64,000 nucleotides of DNA, taken from the NCBI GenBank assembly GCA_034189325.1, contig JAXHUM010000074.1, positions 1-64,000 of the forward strand. The letters are read 5' to 3'. Every line of letters begins with the position of its first letter. The stretch's first letter is position 1. The notes beneath the pieces are model-generated. The model ran no database searches, was not told the origin of the DNA, and saw only the letters and a list, made by a program, of their open reading frames with translations. This stretch comes from JAXHUM01 sp034189325 (lineage in GTDB: Bacteria > Desulfobacterota > DSM-4660 > Desulfatiglandales > Desulfatiglandaceae). Below, piece after piece: positions 8,640 through 17,352 of the stretch. The translations under genes were made by a program, and so were the position numbers.

Positions 8640-8902
8640 AAATATTTTTCACCATATTTTCTACTATATTTCTTGCTGAAATCGGGGATAAAACTCAACT
8701 GGCTACTGTCTTATTCGCTTCAGACAAGGGCATTGGGAAGCCGGTCGTATTTTTGGCCGCATCAATGGCCTTAATGGCGGCTACCGCAATTGGTGTTCTT
8801 GGCGGCAGTATAATATCCCATTATGTCGATACAAAATATTTGCATTATTTAGCTGGTCTCGGATTTATCGTCATAGGTGTCTTTACAATATATAAGGCAT
8901 AG
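8630..8902 (+). CDS. Half-size TMEM165/GDT1 family cation transporter
   Basis: 90 aa with three hydrophobic segments. The family hallmark EIGDKTQLATVLFA (E-x-G-D-K/R-T/S) is in the first helix. GDT1 proteins, thought to export or exchange Mn2+ or Ca2+, normally carry two such repeats in about 200 aa. Here there is one, so the protein would have to work as a homodimer or with a partner encoded elsewhere. Only a weak AAAAAAGA precedes the ATG. It converges on the FapA gene with a 32-bp gap and no terminator hairpin that I can see. Confidence 0.8.
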   Translation: MDIKIFFTIFSTIFLAEIGDKTQLATVLFASDKGIGKPVVFLAASMALMAATAIGVLGGSIISHYVDTKYLHYLAGLGFIVIGVFTIYKA

Positions 8903-8934
8903 CTCACACTGCGCGGGCTCCTGACATCTCTTTA

Positions 8935-10854
8935 TTATCTGGGGCTCGAAATTCTCATTCTCCGTTCTTGCGAAGAGGTGTCACACTTAATCTTGGTTTC
9001 GAAGATATTTACCTTGTGGTATTGCTTATCAAGAGTAATTGATGAATGAGGACCACTGATAATAGTGCCCGGAAAAACATTCCCTGAGACTTTTACAACT
9101 GGGACTCCTTCGTCTTGTTCCGCCAGGTCGATAACATGATCTATTTTACTCTCCAATAGTCCGACCTCGTGTCCGATCTCAGTGATTTCTTTTTGATGTT
9201 CATCTATATTTTCCAATATTTGCTCATCCTCTTCCATGAGCTTTTCCACTATCTTGTCAATCTGTTTTATCCTCGCTTCTAGATTCTTTTTTGCCTCTTC
9301 AACCCTTTCCATAAGGCCATTATCATCTGTCTGTGCAGATTCCTTCATCTTCTCTACCAAATGCCGGTGTCGGACCATGGATCCATCCTGTTCCTGTGCG
9401 ATCTCACCTAATTCTATATTTATCCCATCAGATCTATTCTTGAGTTCAACAACGAGGGACTCCAGATCCTTCAGTCGCATTTCTTTTTCCGCTATTTCAT
9501 CTCTAAGTGTCTTAATGTCTCTTTTGACCTTATTGTCGATCCCAACAAATAAAGAACTCGGTTTTGCGACTTCGGTGCCGATTTCTTTTGTCTTAACCCC
9601 TTTCTTGGCCACTATTTCCGATGAAAGAATTGTCCCCTTCTCGATCACACAACTGCCGTTCGTCTCAATCGCAGAATCAACGATTTCGTTTTCAACAGCA
9701 ATGTCTCCAACGGCTTCAATCTTTGACCTATTGATATGACCGACCTTCAGTTTTCCACCGCTCTTTATATTCGCGCCAAAAACTCCGCCCATAACGATAA
9801 TGTCACCATCAACTTGTATTTCCGCTCCATTGATCTCCTTGCATCTGAGGCTTTTTCCATTCACCTGATATCCCTTGTTTATCGAACCACTGACATCGAT
9901 ACAGCCGTCAAAATTAACATGGCCGGTTTCAATCCCGATATCGCCGGATATTCTAAGATCAGTGAACACATCGAGGTATCTGTTTCCAGACAGTTGTGGG
10001 CGTCCATCAATCTTTGAGTAAATTCTTAAGCCGTCCTCGGATTTGTACGCGTTCCTTCCGTATTTGATATCGAGAATGTTAAGCTTTGGCGGGGGAACAG
10101 ATTGCCCATAGATATCTTTACCTTCCGTGCCTGCCCGGCCCGGATCTATTTCAGCGATACAATCACCCTCTTTTACCTGAGGGATCTGACCATGATCTTT
10201 CCAATCAATAAACCCCTCTTCCGTCATTGTTCCGGTCTTTATCGGATCATTATCAAAGAAAAGCCTCATATCAGGGTCTATTCCTGGCTCAGGTGCCTTA
10301 CCTTGAGCGATTATCCATGTTTTTTGGTGTTCCCGTGGTTCTTCGAGGTATCTGTTAATTGATTTATCGTCCATAATGCCATAGAGGATGCCTTTCCTTT
10401 GAAGAAGCTCTTTGATCTCAGTGAGAGTAGCACTATGGTCTATGCTGTCCTTTGGGGAAATGGAGGCATTCAATTTGTCTTCTGAAACCTTTATATAATA
10501 TCCTATACTCTTTTCAACCGATCCTTCACCCATGTCAGCGGATTTCTCAACAGGTTTTTCCACCTCTTCAGGAGAATCCTCAAGACCCTGGATGACCTCC
10601 TTTTTGGCCTGTTGATCAGTATCCGCAGGCAATTCTTCCCGCAAAGCATTCTGAGTTGTTAGGATAAAGTCCCTCTGTTCTTCCGTGATGACACCCATCT
10701 CAATGAGAATATCCCCGATCAATTGATGTGTCTGGCTCACGTTTTTTAGACGTTTTTGCTCCTTGATAGCTCCAAAAATATCCATATGCGTTGCGAATCC
10801 ATTGTCAATCGCAATGTTGCCGAATCGGGGCACACGAGTCTTTTTTGTGCTCAT
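8935..10854 (-). CDS. FapA/DUF342 family protein with N-terminal GspE-N-like domain and coiled coil
   Basis: 639 aa. Residues 10-70 (RFGNIAIDNGFATHMDIFGA, LIGDILIEMGVITEEQRDFI) resemble the short helical N-domain found in type II secretion / type IV pilus ATPases. Residues about 125-430 are a FapA (DUF342) beta-helix with repeated short strands such as VSGSINKGYQVNGKSL and VDGDIIVMGGVFGANIKSGG. Residues about 455-570 form a charged heptad coiled coil (LRDEIAEKEMRLKDLESLVV). FapA proteins are often linked to polar assembly or polymer-associated structures, but the role is poorly defined. A strong sigma-70-like promoter lies about 95 bp upstream. The same N-domain recurs as a separate protein at 61623-61847. 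Confidence 0.8.
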   Translation of the reverse strand: MSTKKTRVPRFGNIAIDNGFATHMDIFGAIKEQKRLKNVSQTHQLIGDILIEMGVITEEQRDFILTTQNALREELPADTDQQAKKEVIQGLEDSPEEVEKPVEKSADMGEGSVEKSIGYYIKVSEDKLNASISPKDSIDHSATLTEIKELLQRKGILYGIMDDKSINRYLEEPREHQKTWIIAQGKAPEPGIDPDMRLFFDNDPIKTGTMTEEGFIDWKDHGQIPQVKEGDCIAEIDPGRAGTEGKDIYGQSVPPPKLNILDIKYGRNAYKSEDGLRIYSKIDGRPQLSGNRYLDVFTDLRISGDIGIETGHVNFDGCIDVSGSINKGYQVNGKSLRCKEINGAEIQVDGDIIVMGGVFGANIKSGGKLKVGHINRSKIEAVGDIAVENEIVDSAIETNGSCVIEKGTILSSEIVAKKGVKTKEIGTEVAKPSSLFVGIDNKVKRDIKTLRDEIAEKEMRLKDLESLVVELKNRSDGINIELGEIAQEQDGSMVRHRHLVEKMKESAQTDDNGLMERVEEAKKNLEARIKQIDKIVEKLMEEDEQILENIDEHQKEITEIGHEVGLLESKIDHVIDLAEQDEGVPVVKVSGNVFPGTIISGPHSSITLDKQYHKVNIFETKIKCDTSSQERRMRISSPR

Positions 10855-10946
10855 TTTTTTCTTCCACCTGCTCCGGAAAGCTTATTGTCAAGGGAAAAAT
10901 CATTCTAGGCACTCATTTTTGTCTCAGTGTATGCAATATACGATAT

Positions 10947-10975
10947 ATTATATCTTAATGTTAATAACTTATCAA
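10947..10975 (-). promoter_or_regulatory. Sigma-70-type promoter for the FapA gene
   Basis: Minus strand TTGATA (10975-10970), 17-bp spacer, TATAAT (10952-10947), in an AT-rich stretch. Transcription would start near 10940, giving a leader of about 85 nt before the ATG at 10854. The remaining gap to 11167 holds nothing I can identify. Confidence 0.6.
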
Positions 10976-11167
10976 ATATTGATTTTATTTTGAGGCTCTG
11001 GTGGCAGGCATCCTAAGCAGAGAATAGCCCATGAATGGTCTTTTGACACATTCTTTGTTGATCAGTTTTTATTCTTATCTTTTAATGAGTTTTCTGCCAA
11101 ACATGCCGAGTTACCCCTGACGTTCACGACGGCGTGCAGCGTGGTCGTAATGATGAATGGGTGACTC

Positions 11168-12100
11168 TCATGGCAATTTTGGTGAGAGGTCCATATACAC
11201 CAACCCGGCAAATTGATCTGGCTTAAGGAATCCTTTGCCCCATTTTCCATCAAATTCTTTGGTCGGTTGTGCAGCAACGACTTTGTCCATTGTATTGCCT
11301 TGCTGCATGAGCCTGCCGACATTGTCTCGGATCGCCGTGAGCATAAAGACATATTCCTTGAGCCGCGCCTTGTTTGATAGTGGGCCATGGCCTGGTATGA
11401 CTTTTGTTTTTTCATCGATCATCGGAAGGATTTGATTGATGACCTTTATCATACCGTTGATCGATCCACCGGAATAGATCCCAATATAGGGATAGAGACC
11501 TTCAAAATAGAGGTCTCCCATGTGAATCACGTTGGCATTGGCAAAATAAACCACAGCATCCCCATCCGTGTGTCCAGGATCCAAATGAAAGACCTTCACA
11601 TCTTCCCCATTGACATGAAATCTCAACTCTCGCTTGAAGGTAAGAGGTGGTCGTGCCGACTCTGGTGAGGGTGGGACTTTTGCATTTAACATTTTCATGT
11701 CATGCTCTATTCCCATACGTTTTCTCACATTCTCATGGGCCACAATGGTGGCTCCGGTTTGGGCGATTTTTTTGTTTCCCCCGACATGATCAAAATGCCA
11801 GTGAGTAATAATCACAAAACGGATCGGCTTGTCACTCAATTCCGCAGTCTTTTCCAGAAGCGTGCCAACAGACTTTTCGTCCTTTGTGTCCACCATCAGC
11901 AGACCGTCATCGCCCGTTAGAACAACGGTGTTGCCCATACCCGCGGAATCCCGTAAAAGATACAGGTTCTCAGCAAGCCTTTCAGCGCCTACCTGTACCT
12001 CGGCCCGTTCTTGGGCGTGCAATAAAGGTAGACAACTTATGCTTATAAAGATGGCAAAACTTCCGATTAAGGTGTAAATAGCCCTGCCTGTCCTCAACAT
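11168..12100 (-). CDS. Exported MBL-fold metallo-hydrolase
   Basis: 310 aa. The first 30 residues (basic start, long hydrophobic core, LLHAQ) form a signal peptide, so the enzyme should be periplasmic. Zinc ligands of the metallo-beta-lactamase fold are present: ITHWHFDHVGG (HxHxDH), a His in DPGHTDGDAVVYF and one in VIPGHGPL. It resembles the periplasmic hydrolases found with quinoprotein or detoxification systems more than beta-lactamases, and the substrate is unknown. ATG follows GGAGG. It is the last gene of the TetR-AOR-MoaD cluster; its start overlaps the end of the small ORF before it by 7 bp. Confidence 0.85.
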   Translation of the reverse strand: MLRTGRAIYTLIGSFAIFISISCLPLLHAQERAEVQVGAERLAENLYLLRDSAGMGNTVVLTGDDGLLMVDTKDEKSVGTLLEKTAELSDKPIRFVIITHWHFDHVGGNKKIAQTGATIVAHENVRKRMGIEHDMKMLNAKVPPSPESARPPLTFKRELRFHVNGEDVKVFHLDPGHTDGDAVVYFANANVIHMGDLYFEGLYPYIGIYSGGSINGMIKVINQILPMIDEKTKVIPGHGPLSNKARLKEYVFMLTAIRDNVGRLMQQGNTMDKVVAAQPTKEFDGKWGKGFLKPDQFAGLVYMDLSPKLP

Positions 12101-12240
12101 TTCATAACCTCCTCTTCCAACATCTTCTTGACGATACCGGATCGACGACCACTCAAGGCAATCTCCTCTTTTTTGTCTTTGATAGACTCTTTTATTTTTT
12201 CCGTTACGTCTATGTACAGGATGCTAATGCCTCCATCCAA
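12094..12240 (-). CDS. Candidate small protein (48 aa) between MoaD-like and metallo-hydrolase genes
   Basis: A TTG start at 12240 sits four bases after AGGAGGG. The frame reads DGGISILYIDVTEKIKESIK then DKKEEIALSGRRSGIVKKML and ends at TGA 12094-12096, overlapping the hydrolase start (ATGAAATGTTGA). Tight spacing (16 bp from the MoaD-like stop), a strong ribosome site and coupling to the next gene suggest it is translated. I do not recognise a family, and it may only serve to couple translation. Confidence 0.45.
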   Translation of the reverse strand: MDGGISILYIDVTEKIKESIKDKKEEIALSGRRSGIVKKMLEEEVMKC

Positions 12241-12256
12241 ATAGCCCTCCTGTTGT

Positions 12257-12529
12257 CTAACCACCGCTCAGGGCCTGCAGTATTTTCACCTGGTCTCCAT
12301 CACGGACCTCGCAGGACAAGTCGGTGGAAGGTTGAATGATCTTGGAATTTAATGAAAAGATCGTCTTTCCTCGGGTTGATAGGGCCAGTTGATGGACCTG
12401 AATGCCGGTTTGCTTTTCGACCTTTTTGAGCAGGTCCTCGAAGGAAATCGGTTGTGACACCTTTATTTCCAGGTTTTTTCTCACCAGTCCCAGGTTGAAA
12501 GTCCCATTAATGGTTACGTCCACCGCCAT
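12257..12529 (-). CDS. MoaD/ThiS-like beta-grasp protein partnering a tungsten oxidoreductase
   Basis: 90 aa ending in LSGG, the di-glycine tail that MoaD and ThiS proteins use to carry activated sulfur. Beta-grasp features include a short N-terminal strand (VDVTINGTFNL), a central helix (FEDLLKKVEKQTGIQ) and GDQVKILQALSGG at the end. Its ATG shares one base with the AOR stop (TGATG), so the two are translationally coupled. MoaD-like proteins next to AOR genes are presumed to serve metallopterin assembly for that enzyme. That role is inferred from neighbourhood. Confidence 0.85.
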   Translation of the reverse strand: MAVDVTINGTFNLGLVRKNLEIKVSQPISFEDLLKKVEKQTGIQVHQLALSTRGKTIFSLNSKIIQPSTDLSCEVRDGDQVKILQALSGG

Positions 12530-14553
12530 CAGGCTCCCTTTCCTTCGCCGTGCAATTCCCGGGCGATCTCCGGCAGACCCATAAGTTCCAGCCTCTCAGA
12601 TGAAGGCTTGCCGGTCCCTATACTCCAATCCATTGCCTCGAAAAACTCCCGCGCCATAGTATCGACATCAACGGTGACACCCGCCGTGAGACCTTTGGTG
12701 AGGGGCGGGCGGCCTATGACCCTGTCCGGCAGCTTGAAGTCGGACGGCTTGAATCCTTCCCTCACGTTAAATACCTGCCTTAATATTTGAGCTCTCTCGC
12801 CGATTTTTAAAAGATCATCATTGGTATATTTTTTCCCCATAATGGCCGTCAACATTTCAGCGTAAGGGGAGCCGCCGAACATGCCGGCGAAAATACAGAT
12901 GCCCATGGCATCCTCAACGATCTGGGCCTTGCTCAGCAGGGCATGGGCCTCTCCCTTGCCGGAATACTGGTACCGTTCCACCTCCGACATTTCAATGCCC
13001 TTAAACGGCATGATATAAAACCCGAACTCCAAGAACCCCGCGCCGCCCTGGGTGTGACGGCCCGGAGTGGGATCGGTGATGTAGGTTGTGCCGAAGCCTG
13101 GGTTCAAGCGAGGATCATGCATGGGAAGCTCCTGACCGCCCGCATGCATGGCAAAGGCCTCCGCCCCCCTTCCGATCTTCCCTGCGGCGATTCTCACGCC
13201 GTCCGCCAGGATATCCCCTAATCCTTCACGCTTGCCTATCTTTTCCAAAAGCCCCAGGATAGCCTCTGAGTTGCCCCATGTGAGTTCCAGACCGTCGGTT
13301 TCTTCCGGGGTGAGTATCTTGTTTTCATAACACTCAATGGCAAAGGCTATGCAGGTCCCTGCCGAAATTGTGTCAAGACCGCTCCTATTGCAGATATCGT
13401 TGGCCTTGATAATCGATTCAGCATCGTCATTGAGAAGGACGGAACCGAATACGGCAAGGGTTTCATATTCGGGCCTGTGCGTTTCTTCCAGGGGATACGG
13501 CCCCTTGTCGACCTTCAAGATGGCTCCACAGCCCAGGGGACATGCCTGACAGGCAAATTTCTTTGTCTTGTATTTGGTGATATTATCATCACTGATTTTC
13601 GAAGATGCCTTTTTCATTGGAAAATCATCTGAGCCGCCTCCGCTCCAGTTTTTGCATGGGGCATCTCCCATCTCCACGGAGGCTGCGGCCAGCATGGATG
13701 TCCCATGCTTTCCGAAGCCTTCCACCATGACGCCAACATCATCAAGGGAGAGCAATCCTTTTTTGATAAGCCAGGGCAATATGGGCTTGGTGAGGGCCAT
13801 CATTATTTTGGTAAGCCTTGATGGTCGGAGCTTCATCGGTTCCAGGGCCTCTTTTTTAAATTCCTTGAGACCGACAGGATCGGCAATTTGGATCTTTTGA
13901 TCTCCCTTGACCACGACGGCCTTAAGCCTTTTGGATCCCATCACCGCCCCCAGTCCGCTTCGGGCTGCGGTACGACCCTTGTCATTGAAAATACCGGATA
14001 TGAGAGACAGCTTTTCCCCGGCCGGCCCTATGGAGGCAACACGTACTTTGGTCCGGCCCAAATCTTTTTCCAATTTCTCTTCGACTTCCGTTGTGTCCAT
14101 ACCCCATAGGTCCAGGGCAGGTTTGATATCGACTTGGTCGTTGTTGATGGAAAGATACACCGGCTCTTCAGAGATGCCTTTTACAAAGAGGGCGTCGAAA
14201 CCGGTCTTCCTTAATTCGGTTCCAAAAAACCCCCCTGAGTTGGCATCTCCCCAGGTCCCAGTGAGAGGCGATTTACCCACAACGGTCCATCTGCCTCCAA
14301 AAGGGACATTTGTCCCATTTAATATGCCGGGGACAAACCCTAGAATATTGTCAGGTCCCAGAGGGTCAACTTCCGGGGCCATGTTATCGATCAAATACTT
14401 CACCCCGGTCCCCAGCCCCCCAAGATAGTCTTCATAAAAGGCAGCAGGGGGATGTTCAACATGAATCTTCCCGGTGGAGAGGTCCACGATCAGGATTTTT
14501 CCATGATATCCAAACCTTTCATCATTTTTGTCTTGACTTGATTGACCGGCCAT
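12529..14553 (-). CDS. Aldehyde:ferredoxin oxidoreductase, tungstopterin type
   Basis: 674 aa, full length for the AOR family. The start follows AGGAGAA. N-terminal landmarks are YHGKILIVDLSTGKIHVEHP, YLGGLGTGVKYL and VPFGGRWTVVGKSPLTGTWG (pterin domain). The [4Fe-4S] site is CQACPLGC with Cys335, Cys338 and Cys342, plus a fourth Cys further on in NDICNRSGLD. The C-terminal pterin-binding region has MHDPRLNPGFGTTYITDPTP. AOR oxidises aldehydes to acids with ferredoxin, or the reverse, using tungsten. Upstream is a TetR regulator, downstream the MoaD-like protein; a tungstate transporter is encoded at the right end of the window. The actual aldehyde is unknown. Confidence 0.93.
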   Translation of the reverse strand: MAGQSSQDKNDERFGYHGKILIVDLSTGKIHVEHPPAAFYEDYLGGLGTGVKYLIDNMAPEVDPLGPDNILGFVPGILNGTNVPFGGRWTVVGKSPLTGTWGDANSGGFFGTELRKTGFDALFVKGISEEPVYLSINNDQVDIKPALDLWGMDTTEVEEKLEKDLGRTKVRVASIGPAGEKLSLISGIFNDKGRTAARSGLGAVMGSKRLKAVVVKGDQKIQIADPVGLKEFKKEALEPMKLRPSRLTKIMMALTKPILPWLIKKGLLSLDDVGVMVEGFGKHGTSMLAAASVEMGDAPCKNWSGGGSDDFPMKKASSKISDDNITKYKTKKFACQACPLGCGAILKVDKGPYPLEETHRPEYETLAVFGSVLLNDDAESIIKANDICNRSGLDTISAGTCIAFAIECYENKILTPEETDGLELTWGNSEAILGLLEKIGKREGLGDILADGVRIAAGKIGRGAEAFAMHAGGQELPMHDPRLNPGFGTTYITDPTPGRHTQGGAGFLEFGFYIMPFKGIEMSEVERYQYSGKGEAHALLSKAQIVEDAMGICIFAGMFGGSPYAEMLTAIMGKKYTNDDLLKIGERAQILRQVFNVREGFKPSDFKLPDRVIGRPPLTKGLTAGVTVDVDTMAREFFEAMDWSIGTGKPSSERLELMGLPEIARELHGEGKGA

Positions 14554-14610
14554 AACGTTCTCCTGATGTTTATAAGGTTTTTAAGGGTCTGTGTCTGCGT
14601 ATCCTCTTTT

Positions 14611-15216
14611 TTAGTTATCCCGCTCAAGACCCTTAAGAATAAGCGAAACAACGAAAACCATTTCCTCTCTCACTCCTGAGTAATCTATTTCTGCAAAGGA
14701 TCCAAAATCTACACCAGGCGCAGCCCTATGTTTGATGGCGTCGGCAACTACCAAGATGCCCTCAGCAATCCTTGCCGTATCGCAATCTTCAAGTTCCTTA
14801 TCGGCAATTCCCTGTTCCAGTTGCCGGCTCAGAAACAAGACCTCTTTGTTCAACAAGGCCTGATAGAGCTTCTCAAAAATAGGTTGAACAGTATTCAAAG
14901 TTTCAAATGAGAGATTATGGAGATTGATCATTTCCTGTAAGTAGTGAAGCCTTTCCGTGAGATACGTAATTATTCGGTCACGAGAACCTAAAGCCTCGTT
15001 GACTTTTTTCTGCAAGGCCTCCATGAATTGCTCGGTTTCAGCATAGACAACTTCGGTATAGATTGATTCCTTGTCCTTGTAATAATAATAAAGAGAGGCC
15101 TTGTTTAGCCCCACTCTCTTACCGATATCATCCATAGTCGTCTTGTCATAACCAAACCGGGCAAAACAATCTCCTGCCGCCTGGATGATCTTCTTCCTTT
15201 TTTCGTCACTTTTCAT
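14611..15216 (-). CDS. TetR-family transcriptional regulator of the AOR operon
   Basis: 201 aa. The N-terminal helix-turn-helix is typical: IIQAAGDCFARFGYDKTTMDDIGKRVGLNKASLYYYYKDKESI, read across residues 9-51. The C-terminal ligand domain is unremarkable. It lies 57 bp upstream of the AOR gene on the same strand and has its own sigma-70-like promoter 200 bp upstream, so it is likely the first gene of that operon and autoregulated. The inducer is unknown; an aldehyde or acid handled by AOR is a guess. Confidence 0.9.
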   Translation of the reverse strand: MKSDEKRKKIIQAAGDCFARFGYDKTTMDDIGKRVGLNKASLYYYYKDKESIYTEVVYAETEQFMEALQKKVNEALGSRDRIITYLTERLHYLQEMINLHNLSFETLNTVQPIFEKLYQALLNKEVLFLSRQLEQGIADKELEDCDTARIAEGILVVADAIKHRAAPGVDFGSFAEIDYSGVREEMVFVVSLILKGLERDN

Positions 15217-15412
15217 GCGTATCCTCTCATCAATCAGCTCATTAGAATGTGTCGTGTGCGTTTTTAGAACGGGAACGCCAGCAATAAGTCGTAGGGGTAA
15301 TCGGACAACAGGCTAGGAAAAGAGTGGTTTGGTTTGTCCCTTTCAGCCCATAAGTTATTCTCCGTGAGTTGGGATGAATTCAACTGCTCTGCTTGTCATC
15401 CTTTCAAACAGA

Positions 15413-15440
15413 ATAATAAAGTATTTGAAGGCAATGTCAA
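15413..15440 (-). promoter_or_regulatory. Sigma-70-type promoter for the TetR-AOR operon
   Basis: Minus strand TTGACA (15440-15435), 16-bp spacer, TATTAT (15418-15413): a perfect -35 and a five-of-six -10. The predicted leader to the TetR start at 15216 is about 190 nt. Just downstream, TTTGAAAGGATGACAAGC at 15392-15409 could hold an operator, but symmetry is poor. The rest of 15217-15563 shows no gene. Confidence 0.65.
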
Positions 15441-15563
15441 GTCGTTTGTTAAAATCATTTTGTCCTGCGCGAAATATACTTCTGATCGGGCGGCATGAAA
15501 TCTCTTCCTTGGAAAGGTCTTTTTGATTCGCTCCGATTCATTGGAAATCCCGTTTAAGTCGGG

Positions 15564-17129
15564 TCAGTCTTGTGATCGCTCATTATCGACAGGAACCTCA
15601 CCTCCGTTTGGAGGTCGGCAGATAGGATGAAGGCTGGGCGTAAACCGTTCCGGCGGTTGCAGGATCGGCGCTCCGGTTGTTTTTGAAATTGTTCCCAGCA
15701 TGTTCTTAAAGATAAATTGATGCAGGGGATAGAGACTGTAACAGAAAACCAGTCCCATAAGGCCTTTGGGATGAAATCGTGAGAGCTGTTGAATCTCCGA
15801 TGTGCCGTCGGCACGATCGAGAATGCGGAATTCCAGGGTGGCTTCGCCCAGAAGTTTCATTTCCGCCAGAAGCTTCAGGCGTTTTGGAGCCGATACCTCC
15901 AGCACGCGCCAGAAATCCAAGGCATCGCCCGCGTAAAGTTTAGCAGGATGTCGCCGTCTTCTTCGAAGGCCGATGGCGCCCCCCGAGCGATCGATCGCCC
16001 CTCCGCGCGCCCGGAGAAAATTCGCGTAATACCAGCCTCTTTGTCCACCCAATTGAACGATGGGGTGCCACAGTGTTTCTGGGGCGGTTTTAACAATGGT
16101 CCGATACCCGTATTCAAACAGGGTTCCACCGGCATAGGAGGCGTCCCCGCAACTGACCCACTCGGGAACCTCCAATCCTCCTGCGTCGGACCAGCAGGTT
16201 TCCACCGCCTGTTGTTCAATTTTCTCAAGGGCCAGTCTTATCGCTTGACGACAGCTCAGGAGATCCTGTGGAATCAGCTGCCGAATTCGGTTCTCTTCGC
16301 AGATCACGGGGTTTCTGAGTCCCTGGATCAAGGGGATGGCTATGGAAGAGGGAATCGGCGTAATCAGATGGACCCAGTAGGAACTGAGGCGCGGCGTCAG
16401 TAAGGGGACCGGGACGATCCACCGACGGGGCAGGCCCGCTTCTTCTGCATAAATCCTCAAGAGATCCCCGTAGGGCAGTACGTCAGGCCCTCCGATATCA
16501 AAGGTCTTCCCAGCGGTTTCCTCATGCTCCAGACAGCCCTTGAGGTAATGGAGCACGTTGCGAATGGCAATTGGTTGGCAGGGCGTATCCACCCATCGCG
16601 GCGTAACCATGATGGGCAGCCTGTCCACCAGATAGCGCATCATTTCAAAGGACGCGCTTCCCGAGCCCAGAATAACGGCTGCACGGAGAAAGGTGGTGGG
16701 GACGCTGCCGGACTGGAGGATGCTTGCCACCTCGGCCCTTGATCGGAGATGCTCACTCAGTCTGGGGTCATCCTTTCCCAGTCCGCCAAGATAGATAATC
16801 CTTGAAAGGCCTGCTTTTTCAGCCGCACGAACCATGTTGTGAGCGGCCTTTCGGTCTGCCGCGGCAAAACCTCTACCTCCGGCCTTCATGGAGTGAACCA
16901 AATAATAGGCAGCCAGGCAGCCTTTGGCGGCTTGCTCCATCGATTCCAGGTCAAGCATGTCCGCCTTCACCAGCTCCACTTGAGGGTCACCGGCCCAGGG
17001 CCTGTAAGACAGCTTTTCCAGGGATCTGCCCATAACCCGGACCCTGTAGCCCGAAGAAAGCAGCAGGGGAACCAGGCGACCTCCCACATATCCGGTGGCA
17101 CCGCTCACCAGGACAGGATCGTTATTCAT
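15564..17129 (-). CDS. SDR-type NAD(P)-binding protein fused to DUF2867
   Basis: 521 aa. Residues 1-290 are an atypical short-chain-dehydrogenase fold: VSGATGYVGGRLVPLLLSSG is the glycine-rich nucleotide loop, followed by AYYLVHSM and GLSRIIYLGGLG as in YbjT/NmrA-like proteins. Residues about 330-490 are DUF2867 (polyketide-cyclase-like) with LWHPIVQLGGQRGWYYANFL and DALDFWRVLEV. The fusion is common in bacteria and its function is unproven. Start ATG after AAGGAT. It appears monocistronic, with 223 bp to the next upstream gene. Confidence 0.85.
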   Translation of the reverse strand: MNNDPVLVSGATGYVGGRLVPLLLSSGYRVRVMGRSLEKLSYRPWAGDPQVELVKADMLDLESMEQAAKGCLAAYYLVHSMKAGGRGFAAADRKAAHNMVRAAEKAGLSRIIYLGGLGKDDPRLSEHLRSRAEVASILQSGSVPTTFLRAAVILGSGSASFEMMRYLVDRLPIMVTPRWVDTPCQPIAIRNVLHYLKGCLEHEETAGKTFDIGGPDVLPYGDLLRIYAEEAGLPRRWIVPVPLLTPRLSSYWVHLITPIPSSIAIPLIQGLRNPVICEENRIRQLIPQDLLSCRQAIRLALEKIEQQAVETCWSDAGGLEVPEWVSCGDASYAGGTLFEYGYRTIVKTAPETLWHPIVQLGGQRGWYYANFLRARGGAIDRSGGAIGLRRRRRHPAKLYAGDALDFWRVLEVSAPKRLKLLAEMKLLGEATLEFRILDRADGTSEIQQLSRFHPKGLMGLVFCYSLYPLHQFIFKNMLGTISKTTGAPILQPPERFTPSLHPICRPPNGGEVPVDNERSQD

Positions 17130-17352
17130 GGGATCTATCCTTTCTTTTCAATCCGCCCAAAGACTTCCTTCTGTTGCGACCCTTCATTGGGAACTTAAAG
17201 ATGATGGTTCCCTCAAAAATCGGTATTTCGACGGGTTTTTAAAAAAAATCAAGATCAAGGCCTGCATAGCCTGAGGAATGAGGCGTCTTTATCCTACGTT
17301 GCAAGGACGAAGGAGGCAGCGTAACACAGATAGTGGGCTTTTTGCGAGTCCG

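Noticed and set aside
13907..14428. Long plus-strand frame (173 aa) opposite the AOR gene
   Set aside because: Antisense shadow of a strongly conserved enzyme; product is Ser/Pro/Arg-rich without motifs.
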